Source of the DNA: Marsupella aquatica
Taxonomy: Eukaryota; Marchantiophyta
Reading direction: 5' to 3'
NCBI GenBank assembly: GCA_973895155.1
Contig: OZ316892.1
Location: 16,740,001-16,804,000 of the forward strand
Length of the DNA stretch: 64,000 nt
This document shows positions 49,309 through 58,932 of the stretch, piece after piece. A program made the translations under genes and the position numbers. Position 1 is the stretch's first letter; the number at the start of each line of letters is the position of its first letter. A model generated the notes under the pieces. The model did not search any database. It was not told the origin of the DNA and saw nothing but the letters and a program-made list of their open reading frames with translations.

Positions 49309-49819
49309 CCCACCTAGCCAGAATCTAACTGCTATCTTTAAATCCATATTCATAAATTGATAGAGGAATATTAGAAAGGAATTTTCTTAGAATTTTTCTT
49401 CATAGAATGTGACATTTGCCACCTTGGCAAGAAAAGAAAAACACTAAATATTACCCCAAAAAGAAGGCTAGGTGATAATTTGCACATAAAAAAGTAGCAT
49501 TATATGGTGTACGATGCTATGTGACAAATGCACACAGATTGAGTGTATTTTTCATACAACAATAAACCATTTTTTTTTCTATAATTTAGTGTTGTATTTC
49601 TACATATCCGATTGTGCTTTTTGGAAATGGAAATACACCTGGAAAGAACACTAGACCAACAATCCTCTTTGAAAAGCTAATAAAAGCGGACAGACACCCT
49701 ATACATCGTACTGTAGATAGAGATGAAATACTTATGGTTACTGGAGACAAAATAAAAATTCAACAAACCGAAAGGGTAGGTAAGATGATGAGATTCTGTA
49801 TCTCAACAACATAATATCT

Positions 49820-50330
49820 ACGCGCTCAACCTCCTGTGCCTCGCCTGGCCTCGCCTTGGAGTTCCCTCCCTAGATACTCAGAATCCAGGGTAGTCCAGGA
49901 AGGCTCACTACTGCAGGAGTAGGGTACACCCACCTTCGTCCTTTGTGTTTATATTTTGGCGGGCAGGGGCAGGGCACGGCAGCATCCACGACGCTTCTAT
50001 TATATGGGCAGGCCGTTGTCACGCCAGAGGCGGGGCAGGGCAAGCCGAATGAGGTGACCCAAGTGGAGATCACATCACTTTTCAACCATTCGCGACTGTA
50101 GCTGCTGCTGCTGCCAGGGCAGGGCAGGGTAAGCGGACGGGAAGCCATGCAGTCAGAGCGGAAATGATGATTACTAAATAGTATTAAAGACTTTTTATGT
50201 GGGAGTTCAAGTTCTGGTGAATCTGGTGGGTCTACTACATCTTTGCCTCCCTGACCGCCTCCCTGGCTACACTGCATAGAGCACAAATCGAGCTCTGCTA
50301 CGCTTTTCCTGGAGTACACACTGCTGTGAC
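49820..50330. other. GC-richer block, possible minus-strand frame, unrecognised
   Basis: The block contains CCTCGCCTGGCCTCGCC and GGGCA-rich clusters like those upstream of the HD-ZIP III gene. A minus-strand frame (49870-50319) begins with an acidic-looking segment (KDVVDPPDSPELELPHK) but then becomes low complexity. No function can be assigned. Confidence 0.3.
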
Positions 50331-50443
50331 ACGCCTATGACTGCAGATAATGCCAGTGATGTACTTTGAAATGATTAAACAAGGCTCCTGAATTATGACT
50401 GGATTTGAACAAGAACCAACAAAAATACTCGCTTGATCTTTCG

Positions 50444-50686
50444 ATGGAGATCCTGCAAGCACTTGCCTTGTTGCTCCTCCTTAATTCCTGGCACTCACTC
50501 ACTGCCAAGGAAACCCTCAAAGCCTCTCTTGAGCTCCCCCTGCCGTGCATTCCTCGTTCTTGGAGGAACTCAAAAGACCTTTCTCTTGGATCACTTTTAT
50601 TGATGCTCAGCAGGGTCAGGCCTGTCACTGCCGTCCTTGGACTCAGTCCTCTGGCACAGCCCAGTGCGAAAATATTCTCCACTGTA
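50444..50686 (+). CDS. Leu-rich open frame with signal-peptide-like start, unrecognised
   Basis: From ATG at 50444 the plus frame reads MEILQALALLLLLNSWHSLTA, which looks like a signal peptide, then a Leu/Ser/Pro-rich segment. A possible donor (GTAAAT) follows at about 50682. The opposite strand is also open over the same bases (50335-50682), with a more polar, Arg/Ser-rich translation, so strand and coding status are uncertain. This may be a decayed gene fragment. Confidence 0.2.
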
Positions 50687-50699
50687 AATGCAATGAATT

Positions 50700-52753
50700 A
50701 TCCAGATAAATCAATAAACAATGTAAAGCATTACTTTCCACTGAATATGTAAATAAATATCTTACACCTGAGATGTAAAACTGTGAACACGAACCTACTG
50801 CATCATGGTTATATTTACTGTAGCTGGGAGCCCTGAGTAAGAAGGACAGGGGAGCACCATCTTCGTTCGTTCGTAGGTAAATACATACCGTCTTCAAAAC
50901 GTTTGTTTATTTGCTGATATTCAGTGGGAAATACAACTAAGAATCACAAGAGAGACTCTTTGAATGCACTCCGTCATCATTTCTCATGTGAGTGACACAC
51001 TTATCCTTGTGTGCTCAAAACTCAGAAACCAATGTGATCTTCGAAGAATAAAGAAGATAAACGCCAAGTTGATTCAACGATGTGCCAAACAATATACAAC
51101 GGGCTAAAAGCAAAAAAATCTAAAGTGAATAAACACCAAACTCAAAAGAAGTGTGCAACTTTAGGGAAACACCAAAAACCTAGCAAGAGAAAGAAAAAAA
51201 TTATGAGGAAATATATACCACTTTCATAGTGTGATGAGCTAATGATCCAAACCTAGTGTCATAGCTAAGTCTTCAAGAGGGACATGGGTATACTCTAAGG
51301 GGAGAAGCCTATGTGGAGGCACACTAACACTCATTGCTAGAGATCTATGAGAGATCACTCGAGCTTGAGCTTGCTATAACATCACTTAAATCTGCTCAGG
51401 AAAGTGCATGGTCAAAATGGATAGTGGTGGTCTGATGGAACCCGCCCATCCATGGATGTCACGAGCTGCCTGTCAAAGGAGTCCATCAACATGATGATGG
51501 AGTCTCCCAAAGATCTCAATAGCAACGGGAAGGAAGCTTATTAATGACACTGATGCTGCATGTTTTGCTTCTTTGGTAGTTGTTGCCCATGCTGCTATTG
51601 ACTACCTGTGTCATTGCTATCCCGGTGATGTCCTGATACAAAGGGTTGGCCACCACAGCATTAACGAAGGTCTGTCTGTCATTTCGTACCATAGTAAGAT
51701 CAATGCGCAATCTATGTGAGCGAGGATAAGGTAAATCAAGCACCACCTCCTATCATATAATTTTATACCAAGCTCCCACAGAGAACTTGAGGAAAAGCAT
51801 CCCCTCACAGAATCATGAACAAATATAGTCTCTCTGTCTGTATTACATTGGAAAAGTGGACCCTCGGTGTCATCACAAGATGCATGAAATATTGGTTAAA
51901 TACAAAGAACAAAAACACTCCACAATACAATCATACTCAAAACTCTGATATCCAAAGACACCATTCACTTTCTCTCTGGGCTATGTGCACTTGTACTTCA
52001 ATCACGGTGGTCAATAAAAACCTCTGGTCAATGAAACTTTAAATTTAGAAATACGTAAAAATCTTACTCCACAAAGAGTTGCTTTCTATGCCGTTAGAAA
52101 GCAAAAGCACGAGTAATCGAGACCCAGTTTAGAAGAAAAGTACGTGGCCTGGCAGTACATAAAATGGCACGGCCTTGTCGAAGTGTTATTGTAACCCCAA
52201 ATAAACAGCATTGCGGTACATTGACATGGTGGGCAGATTAACTTTTCCTCAGAATCTGTCGAAAGGCTGCAAAACGTCTCCTTGAACAACAGCAACACGG
52301 CCTACAGCAGAGGTTTTGCTAGTCAGCACGAGAAACGTTCCACTTGGGAGTGCGAGTGCAATAACTTCCATCTGCACTGCAGGAGAAGTCATCAAGTCAA
52401 TGTCCACACAACATTCAACCTTGGAGCCAGCCTCACATACAGGATGCCCTACGGTGGTATTTTTTGTTGAACGCTGAGATTCTGAAAGATCCTTCTATGC
52501 CATGAATAGTTGAGCCCACCAATTTTGCCTTCATGACTTTCAGGAATTCAGCGGCGCAAATCGAGTCGAGGTACCATTATGGTGGCAATGATTGTGTCAT
52601 TGACAGGATTTTTAATACTATTAATAAACCTGAGCTGATTAGGCTACTAGGGTGGACTTTTCCACCATTTAGTGTGGGAATCTACAGGACTTCTCGGGTT
52701 AAATTGGTCACTTTCGGGAAGTTCTGTGTATTCCGAACACCGTGTTGTGTTTA
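50700..52753. other. Spacer, no recognised gene
   Basis: Short open frames only. Confidence 0.45.
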
Positions 52754-52950
52754 GAGTTACAGTACACCCTTCACGGCCATAAGAGGGTGTGTGAAATTAG
52801 TGTTACGAATAATAGAAGGAGCATAAAACTTGTTGACCAACTTATTTCATGCCAGGGCTAAATATTTTCATGCTGGCCCTGGGACACCCACCTTCTTTCC
52901 ACTGGGCGGATTTTTTGGTTTGAATATGCATACAAAGAGTACTTTAGGTA
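52754..52950 (+). repeat. Dispersed repeat, copy B
   Basis: Same ordered blocks as copy A at 43674-43910: GAGTTAC, CACCCTTCAC, GGTGTGTGAAATTAGTGT, CCTTCTTTCCACTGGGC and TTTGAATATGCATA, with internal deletions. Start region CACCCT...AGGGTG can fold. The flanks of the two copies differ, so this is a dispersed family and not a segmental duplication. Confidence 0.7.
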
Positions 52951-54478
52951 ACATTAGACTCATTTGCAAAGGTGGTGACTGGTTTAGTGCAAGTTCAACA
53001 GAAATATTCAAAAAAGGAACCTATTTGCAAATTTTATTAACCAGACATGACAAGCGGTTCTTTTTTACTAGGAGTGGCACGATATGAAGAATGCAGTCCA
53101 CAAGAAGAGACTTGCTCAAAGTTGTTTTTGGCACCCAAATAGATGTAAGCAAGTTTTCAAAGTTTTCCAACAAAAAGCACATCTAAAGTTTTTCAAAAAC
53201 AAGCACACCTAAAAGTTATGAGTTTATGGATGAGTCTAGGAGTTCATGGGTGTAGGCAGAAGTTTGCTTCACCAAAATTAGTGTGACTAATAGTAATAGT
53301 AGTGAAGTGTGTAGTTAGTTTGATGGTTGGTCGGAGTTATGATGTGTCTTTTAATTCATCATGTGTAAACCTCTCCACAATTTGATAAACCTGGTCCTTG
53401 GACTATATTTTTTGGTGGTCTCCTCCACTCTCACTGTGTATGCTAAGTGAATGTTTCATTTTGGTTTAAGAGCATTGTTACTTTGCGTGGTAAGTGCTCA
53501 TTAGACTAGTGTAGTTCATCGGTCAGTAAAAAATGCTTTCAAAACCAAAAGGAACTGGAAGCGTATTAATTCTCACTTGGTTATTCAAACATCCTTTATT
53601 GACCAGGGCCATGAGGGGCGCCACCCTTTGTGTTTCGTATCATAATTTTTAATTCCGTTTTCACGGTGTACTAGTAAATCAGTAAATTAAGGAATGTGTG
53701 AAGTCCATGATGAATCATCAGTCCTCCTGGTATAACACGATTCTCATTATTCTTCCGGTAAGTTTCAATCTTGGGGAAAGGATACGAGGCGGGACATTTT
53801 GTGTGGGGAGCAAATGGAAGCTAATCCTAGTAGACTGCCAAAAAGGTATTATAATCCGCTGGAAAGGAGTGAAAAGTGAGAAGACAACCAAAGCTAGTTC
53901 CCTACGTCACTTTACTCCTAGGCATGCTGCTCACGTTTTTGGGTTGTAGAAAAGAACATTTTTGCCAACCAAATTCACCAGAAAAGGCCAAGATGGAAAT
54001 TAATTATCTTTACATACCTTGCCTAGACTGTTTGAAATCTGGTCACCTAGTCCTTACGACAAAACTTTGATGTATCTTGGTTCTAATAGCACTCTGTGTC
54101 ATATAGCGTCGTCACTGTTTAAGAATAAAGTTACCTCGTTTCATAGATAAGCGCTAGGTATGCGATTTGTTTGCAAAGAAGCCAACGGCAATTATAGATG
54201 ACACGTCTCATGTGTTTGTTGTGCCTAGATTTGGGACCAAAATGCCAGAGATTGTTTGTCTTGGATGACTAAGCTGTCTTCTTTTAGGGCCCTATGTGGT
54301 GCCCTTTGTAATTTTGGTGCTGTATAGGCGTAGTCTAGATTTGGACTTCTGCATCATGAAAATTCTCCCCTACTTTTACTAAAAAATAGTAGAAGTACAA
54401 AATGTCTTAGGCCATTGTGTTTATTAACCCCCTGGTACGAGGTTATTATCGTCAATAATAGCCTTTCAAAACTTGAGC
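52951..54478. other. Spacer, no recognised gene
   Basis: Short open frames only. Confidence 0.45.
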
Positions 54479-54481
54479 TAA

Positions 54482-54495
54482 GAGCATCTCCTACG
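54482..54495 (+). repeat. Harbinger left terminal inverted repeat
   Basis: GAGCATCTCCTACG, preceded by the TAA target duplication. Confidence 0.95.
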
Positions 54496-54917
54496 CAGCG
54501 TGGTTGGCTTACGGGAACGGGGTTTCCCACCAACCCCGTTAAGAAATATTAAAAGAACAGCCCCTACGGGAGAACGGGAACGGGACCGTATTTTTCGTTG
54601 ATGGGGTTTTCTCTTGCGGGAACGGGATTGTGGAGGCCAAATGCCGCTTTGCCCTATCCACGGGGTTCTTGACTGGATTGCAGCAGATATGGATCGTACG
54701 GTGGAGGAAAGTCGGTCTTCCGTGCGGGAAGGAGGCCATGCAGAGAAATTTCCCGCTAATGTTCAAGCAAAAGCTCCTCAATAGAAATGGTGTGCAGCAG
54801 TCGAGACTTGCCACTTTGAATCGATGCTCCTCCGAAGCTATGAACTATCATCAATCTTCCTGAAATTGCTGGCCGTTTCTTCAGTAGCATCTTGCTGTGA
54901 TTTTTTGATTTTCCACC

Positions 54918-56054
54918 ATGGCTCCAGTCGACAATGCAGCTGCGAAGAAGGGCAAGAAGCAGGCAAATTTTTCCAATATCGAAATCGAACAGATTGCAAG
55001 GTCGTGGCTAGCATGCAGCGGCAATTCCATCAATGGAGCACAGCAGAAATCTGATGTCTATTGGACAAAGATTGAGCAGCATTTTCAGAAATCCATGGCA
55101 GAATTTAGGCGAAAATATCCAGGTGTGGTGAAGAATGTCCCCAGGTCCATCAGATCATTGAGTTCAAAGTGGGGTGAGCTTAATCATGATTGTGCCAAAT
55201 TTTCTGGAGCAATGTCCACGATCGTTGAATTGAATGAGTCTGGAACCAATGAAGACGAGCAAATGGAGAAGGCTAGAGCTCTCTACCAGCAGACACATAA
55301 GAAGGGCTTGGAATTTTCGTACGAAGGTGCTTGGAAAATTTTGAAGGACTCTCCAAAGTGGCAGATCGCAGCAAGAATGCAGGAGAAGCATTTGGAGAGA
55401 GTATTAAAGAGAAAGAACGGGAAGCAAGCTGCCAATACTCCAGCTGATGTTGAAAGTCCAGACAAGGATTCTGGAATCCATGCTGGAACTCCAGAGATGG
55501 TCACCGATAGGCCTTTGGGGAATAAAAAAGCAAAAGAGTTGGCAGCTATTGAGCGGAAGGCAACCAAGACCAAGAGTGCATTGGCAGAGTCTACATCGCT
55601 GATTGCAGCTGCCCTGAATCGAAGGGCAAAGGCTATGGAGTCAGTTTTTGAGATCCAACTATTCCAAGTTAACCTGGGCTCACTGGATGATCGAGCCAGA
55701 AACTTTGTGTTGCTCAAACGAGAGGCAGCAGAGGCAGAATTGCGAAAGCAGCTCAAGGAAGTTGAACCTTTCAGGAAGGAGGTGGTTGAATTACCACCGG
55801 ATTTACCTAAAAGTGTGGCTGATCAAGAGAACCAGGATCCGGAGGCCTGGCATTCACCTGACAATGAATCTTGGCACGAGGAATCAAATGAGGAGTTAGA
55901 AGAGTTAGCATTGCATCAATCTGGTCACTCCAACCCCATCAATCTATCAGATATGCCAGATAGGGAATGTGAAAATGTCGGGGTTTCTTCAGAAGAATTC
56001 AGCAATCCCACCTTTCACTACCAGGATGTGCAGTCTCTCTATCAGTTCATGTAG
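54918..56054 (+). CDS. Harbinger accessory protein (ORF1), Myb/SANT-like with NAM-associated C-terminal domain
   Basis: Single-exon frame of 378 residues. Plant PIF/Harbinger elements carry this second protein; in the studied cases it binds DNA and the transposase and helps bring it to the nucleus and the element ends. Residues about 20-140 form a Myb/SANT-like trihelix region with spaced tryptophans (W30, W49, W85) and SLSSKWGELNHDCAKFSGA. Residues about 137-290 match the 'No apical meristem-associated' C-terminal domain (EGAWKILKDSPKWQ, then RPLGNKKAKE at 198-207, then a coiled-coil-prone Lys/Glu/Ala stretch). The tail is acidic. The ATG at 54918 is followed by a basic KKGKK stretch that could act as a nuclear signal. 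No frameshift or stop is seen. It is not a host NAC factor and not a glutathione transferase, although annotation pipelines often label such proteins that way. Confidence 0.9.
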   Translation: MAPVDNAAAKKGKKQANFSNIEIEQIARSWLACSGNSINGAQQKSDVYWTKIEQHFQKSMAEFRRKYPGVVKNVPRSIRSLSSKWGELNHDCAKFSGAMSTIVELNESGTNEDEQMEKARALYQQTHKKGLEFSYEGAWKILKDSPKWQIAARMQEKHLERVLKRKNGKQAANTPADVESPDKDSGIHAGTPEMVTDRPLGNKKAKELAAIERKATKTKSALAESTSLIAAALNRRAKAMESVFEIQLFQVNLGSLDDRARNFVLLKREAAEAELRKQLKEVEPFRKEVVELPPDLPKSVADQENQDPEAWHSPDNESWHEESNEELEELALHQSGHSNPINLSDMPDRECENVGVSSEEFSNPTFHYQDVQSLYQFM

Positions 56055-57147
56055 TCAACACGACTATAGGCAAGCGATACTCAGATTTGCCAGGTTGAGC
56101 TTGTAGAGTAATTTTGTAGCTGAAATAATTTATCTACAAATTGTAGCCATGCAATTTGTTGTGTGGTGTTGTACGTAAGTAATTGCATGTGTTGTATGCA
56201 GCTTCTTTAATATTGGAATTCGTACTACAAGCTGTTCATACGTTGTGCAAGGTACATATATATGTCTCGACTGCTTTCGGTTGTGTCAGTGTCTTTGAAT
56301 TTATACTTCTTTATATATAGAGAAGTGAACCAGATTTTTATGAATTGAGCATTTAAACCTGATTGCCAAGTTACACTATTGATATCGTCCCTTCTAATAT
56401 TTTAGACCATGAGACTGGAGTACAAGAGACTACGTAACAATACAAATGAGAAAAGCAACCTATGAGAATAAGACGATGGGCATTGGGCATTGCGCAGACA
56501 TGCAAGTTGCCAGGGAAGCACCTTCACATAATCAGTTTGTAATATTTTATGCAGTGTTCAACTCTCCAATAAAGTAAATTCTCCAAACACTTGTGGGGCC
56601 GTATATATACTTGCACCTACAAGGTACGAATTGCTGCAACTGACCTGTCAGTGGCTCCCACACCTTTTATGCTCAGGGTTGTGCACTCTCACCAATGCTC
56701 AGAGTTTTGCACTCTCACCAATGCTACGTACTTTGAAGGTAGCAAATCCAAGGCAATGAGAGAAAAGATTCAGGTAGCATAGACCTAACACACGAGGTCT
56801 CCCAGACTAGGCACAGTCACAAGTTTAGGATAGAAAGGTATCCCAAAAGCAAGGTCTTTATATATAGAGAGACAATTTCAGATTCAGAATTACACTGCTA
56901 GCCCGATTGCTAGCCTAGCTCTCACAAGCAAGCCTACGTACAACAGATTACTCGTCCTCTAAATCTCCACGAATTTGCCACAAGTGTTCAATTAAGTCTG
57001 CTTTCAGTTGTTGAGCAATCGCAGCATCCTGATTTGTCTCACACCATGAGTCAGCCCAACAAAATTAAGAGGAGCCCGTGGCCTATGCTGCCACTGCACC
57101 TCAGGCCTATCAAAAAGGTAATCATGTGTCAAATCAGGATCTCCATG
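56055..57147. other. Internal spacer of the Harbinger element
   Basis: It lies between the two convergent stop codons and should hold both 3' UTRs and polyadenylation sites (for example AATAAAGTAAA at about 56569). A short AGTTTTGCACTCTCACCAAT-type duplication lies at about 56678 and 56703. No gene. Confidence 0.6.
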
Positions 57148-58266
57148 CTAGTCCTCAATAATCATATTATGTAATATCACTGCAGCTTTCCAAATCAACT
57201 GCATTTGGTCTCTGCTCCACCATCGAGAGGGATTACAAACCATGGCAAAACGAGCTTGCAACACCCCAAAGCAACGCTCAACATCTTTCCGAACTGATTC
57301 CTGCCTTTTAGCAAACCACTTCCGCTTGGCACCTTGAGGCTCATTGATCGTCTTCATGAAGATGGTGTAGTCTGGGTATATTCCATCTGTCAATAAGTAG
57401 AACATTTTGTAAACATGACCATTCACATCGAAGGTCACATCTGGTGCCACTCCATTCAACAGGTTGACAATGAGAGGCGAACGATCAATGACATTGATGT
57501 CATTGTTGGAACCTGGGATACCGGCAAAAGCATGCCAAATCCACAAGTCAGACGTGGCAATCGCTTCTAGAACTATGGAGTTCAATCCATCCTTGTCCCG
57601 AAATTGGCCTTGCTCTCCTACGGGACAATTTTTCCAGGTCCAGTGAGTACAATCAAGGCTACCAAACATTCCGACAAATCCTCTGGCCCGGTTGATTTCC
57701 ATGTGCTTTTGAACATCAGCCTCCGTAGGGTGACGAAGGTACTCTTCTCCAAAGCAATTGACAAGTGCTTCAACAAAATGCTTGAATGATCTAATTGCAG
57801 TTGATTCCCCAATTCGAACGTACTCATCCACAGCATCCCCAGCACTCCCGTAGCACATGATCCGTAGAGCAGCTGTCATCTTTTGAAGGCTGCTAATTCC
57901 AGCCTTGCCGACAGCATCTGGCCTTTGCACGAAAAAATCATCCTCCTCCAAAATTGCATTGTGAATTCTGAGGAAAACTTCTTTCCTCATGCGAAATCTA
58001 CGTCGAAATAAATGAGATGGATAAGTTGCTACAGCAGAGAAGTAGTCATCCCAAATCCTTGCATGGCCTGCAGCATGGTCACGAAATAAATTAGGAGAAC
58101 GACCCTCCCTGGAGCCTCCATGTTTTCGATTCAAAACTTCCAGTGTTTCTTCCAGGCTCTCTTGTTCATCCAATAATTGAAGAATGTGATCAGCAAGCAC
58201 TTTGTCTATCTCATCGTCAGAATCTACTCTATCTCCAACCCACTGGTTGAATGCAGCAGAATCCAT
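57148..58266 (-). CDS. PIF/Harbinger transposase (HARBI1-like, DDE superfamily 4)
   Basis: Intact single-exon frame of 372 residues, normal family length. It encodes the nuclease that cuts and joins Harbinger ends. The DDE catalytic residues are visible: D205 in FGSLDCTHWTWKNCP, D256 in PGSNNDINVIDRSP and E330 in RKDVERCFGVLQARFA. Other family landmarks are IVLEAIATSDLWIWHAFAGI, VNGHVYKMFYLLTDGIYPDY and the C-terminal ILHNMIIED. The N-terminal 100 residues include an acidic start and the family segment LFRRRFRMRKEVFLRI. It lies tail to tail with ORF1 inside the same terminal repeats. The ATG at 58264-58266 gives the full N-terminus. No stops, frameshifts or catalytic losses, so the protein is potentially active. 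Confidence 0.96.
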   Translation of the reverse strand: MDSAAFNQWVGDRVDSDDEIDKVLADHILQLLDEQESLEETLEVLNRKHGGSREGRSPNLFRDHAAGHARIWDDYFSAVATYPSHLFRRRFRMRKEVFLRIHNAILEEDDFFVQRPDAVGKAGISSLQKMTAALRIMCYGSAGDAVDEYVRIGESTAIRSFKHFVEALVNCFGEEYLRHPTEADVQKHMEINRARGFVGMFGSLDCTHWTWKNCPVGEQGQFRDKDGLNSIVLEAIATSDLWIWHAFAGIPGSNNDINVIDRSPLIVNLLNGVAPDVTFDVNGHVYKMFYLLTDGIYPDYTIFMKTINEPQGAKRKWFAKRQESVRKDVERCFGVLQARFAMVCNPSRWWSRDQMQLIWKAAVILHNMIIED

Positions 58267-58479
58267 ATTGTCTATGGATCACAATTGTAAATTGTTGTAC
58301 AGACCAGGGCTTCAAGCAATGCCGCAGGATTGAGAATGATTGGAATGGGATTTCAGGTTTTCATAATTAGAGCATTGTAGAGTGTATCCTTTGATGAGAG
58401 ATTCAACATATGTATTAAGATATATTCCTTCCAGGCCATAAGCATTCGCAGATTACTTGGACCTAAATTGGACACTTCA

Positions 58480-58915
58480 TGTATCAGTTTTTGGTGGAGC
58501 AATTTGTGCTGCAAGCGCCCATTGATTGAGCCCTCCACTCGGCCCTCCATATGGATGAGACAGAATTGAATTATTACTGATGAAAGGCAAGAAGACAATG
58601 TACACACGTAGAACCTTTCTAGAATGGAGGCGCTGGCCATGATTGAAAGCTTGGGTCAACTGGGCAATGTCCACAATAGGGAGGAGGATTCCGAGCGGGA
58701 CGGCATTGCCAGGCTTGAAAATGGAGCGAGACCCTTTGAGCAGGCCACGTCTCTTTCTGGAGTCCAACATGTGTCTGCAAGGAACCCCGTACTTAAAATA
58801 TCCAGTATCCATTGGGGTTGGACTCTGGCATGACTCAGCCCATACACCCCGTATACTAAAGTTAGAGTGTCAGAATACGGGGTATTTAATGTATACAGTG
58901 AGTGAACCCCATTAA
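58480..58915. other. Harbinger right subterminal and transposase upstream region
   Basis: This part of the element lies upstream of the transposase. It is open in several frames by chance but has no recognisable protein. It contains CCCCGTATACTAAAG and ATACGGGGTATTTAATG, an inverted pair at about 58846-58890 that may be a protein-binding site. Confidence 0.5.
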
Positions 58916-58929
58916 CGTAGGAGATGCTC
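58916..58929 (-). repeat. Harbinger right terminal inverted repeat
   Basis: CGTAGGAGATGCTC, the exact reverse complement of the left end, followed by TAA. Confidence 0.95.
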
Positions 58930-58932
58930 TAA

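Larger units (their letters stand above)
48418..49756. mobile_element. Segment bounded by a perfect 26-bp inverted repeat, 1.34 kb
   Basis: The left arm at 48418-48443 (starts TTTATTTTGTCTCCAG, ends ACCATAAG) is an exact reverse complement of 49731-49756. Inside lie an 18-bp perfect hairpin (48714-48772) and a 39-bp tandem repeat (49195-49308). There is no transposase frame and no clear target-site duplication. A non-autonomous DNA transposon is the most likely reading. The arms may be subterminal rather than the true ends. Confidence 0.55.
54482..58929. mobile_element. Complete PIF/Harbinger DNA transposon
   Basis: The 14-bp terminal repeat GAGCATCTCCTACG (54482-54495) is exactly inverted at 58916-58929. 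TAA directly flanks both ends (54479-54481 and 58930-58932), the usual 3-bp Harbinger target duplication. Inside are the two genes an autonomous plant Harbinger needs: a Myb/SANT-type accessory protein (54918-56054, plus) and a DDE transposase (57148-58266, minus), arranged tail to tail around a 1.1-kb spacer. The left subterminal region carries repeated GGGAACGGG motifs (about 54515, 54573, 54618), and the right carries TACGGGG/CCCCGTA, possibly transposase-binding repeats. Perfect ends, a perfect duplication and two unbroken frames suggest recent insertion and possible activity. Confidence 0.95.

Noticed and set aside
9650-54478. A full-length LTR retrotransposon
   Set aside because: I looked for gag, protease, reverse transcriptase, RNase H and integrase motifs and for long terminal direct repeats. 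None was recognised, although decayed fragments cannot be excluded by eye.
54918-56054. Annotation of the Harbinger accessory protein as a host NAC or glutathione transferase gene
   Set aside because: It lies inside the transposon's terminal repeats with the transposase and has the Myb/SANT plus NAM-associated C-terminal layout of Harbinger ORF1, without a NAC or transferase fold.
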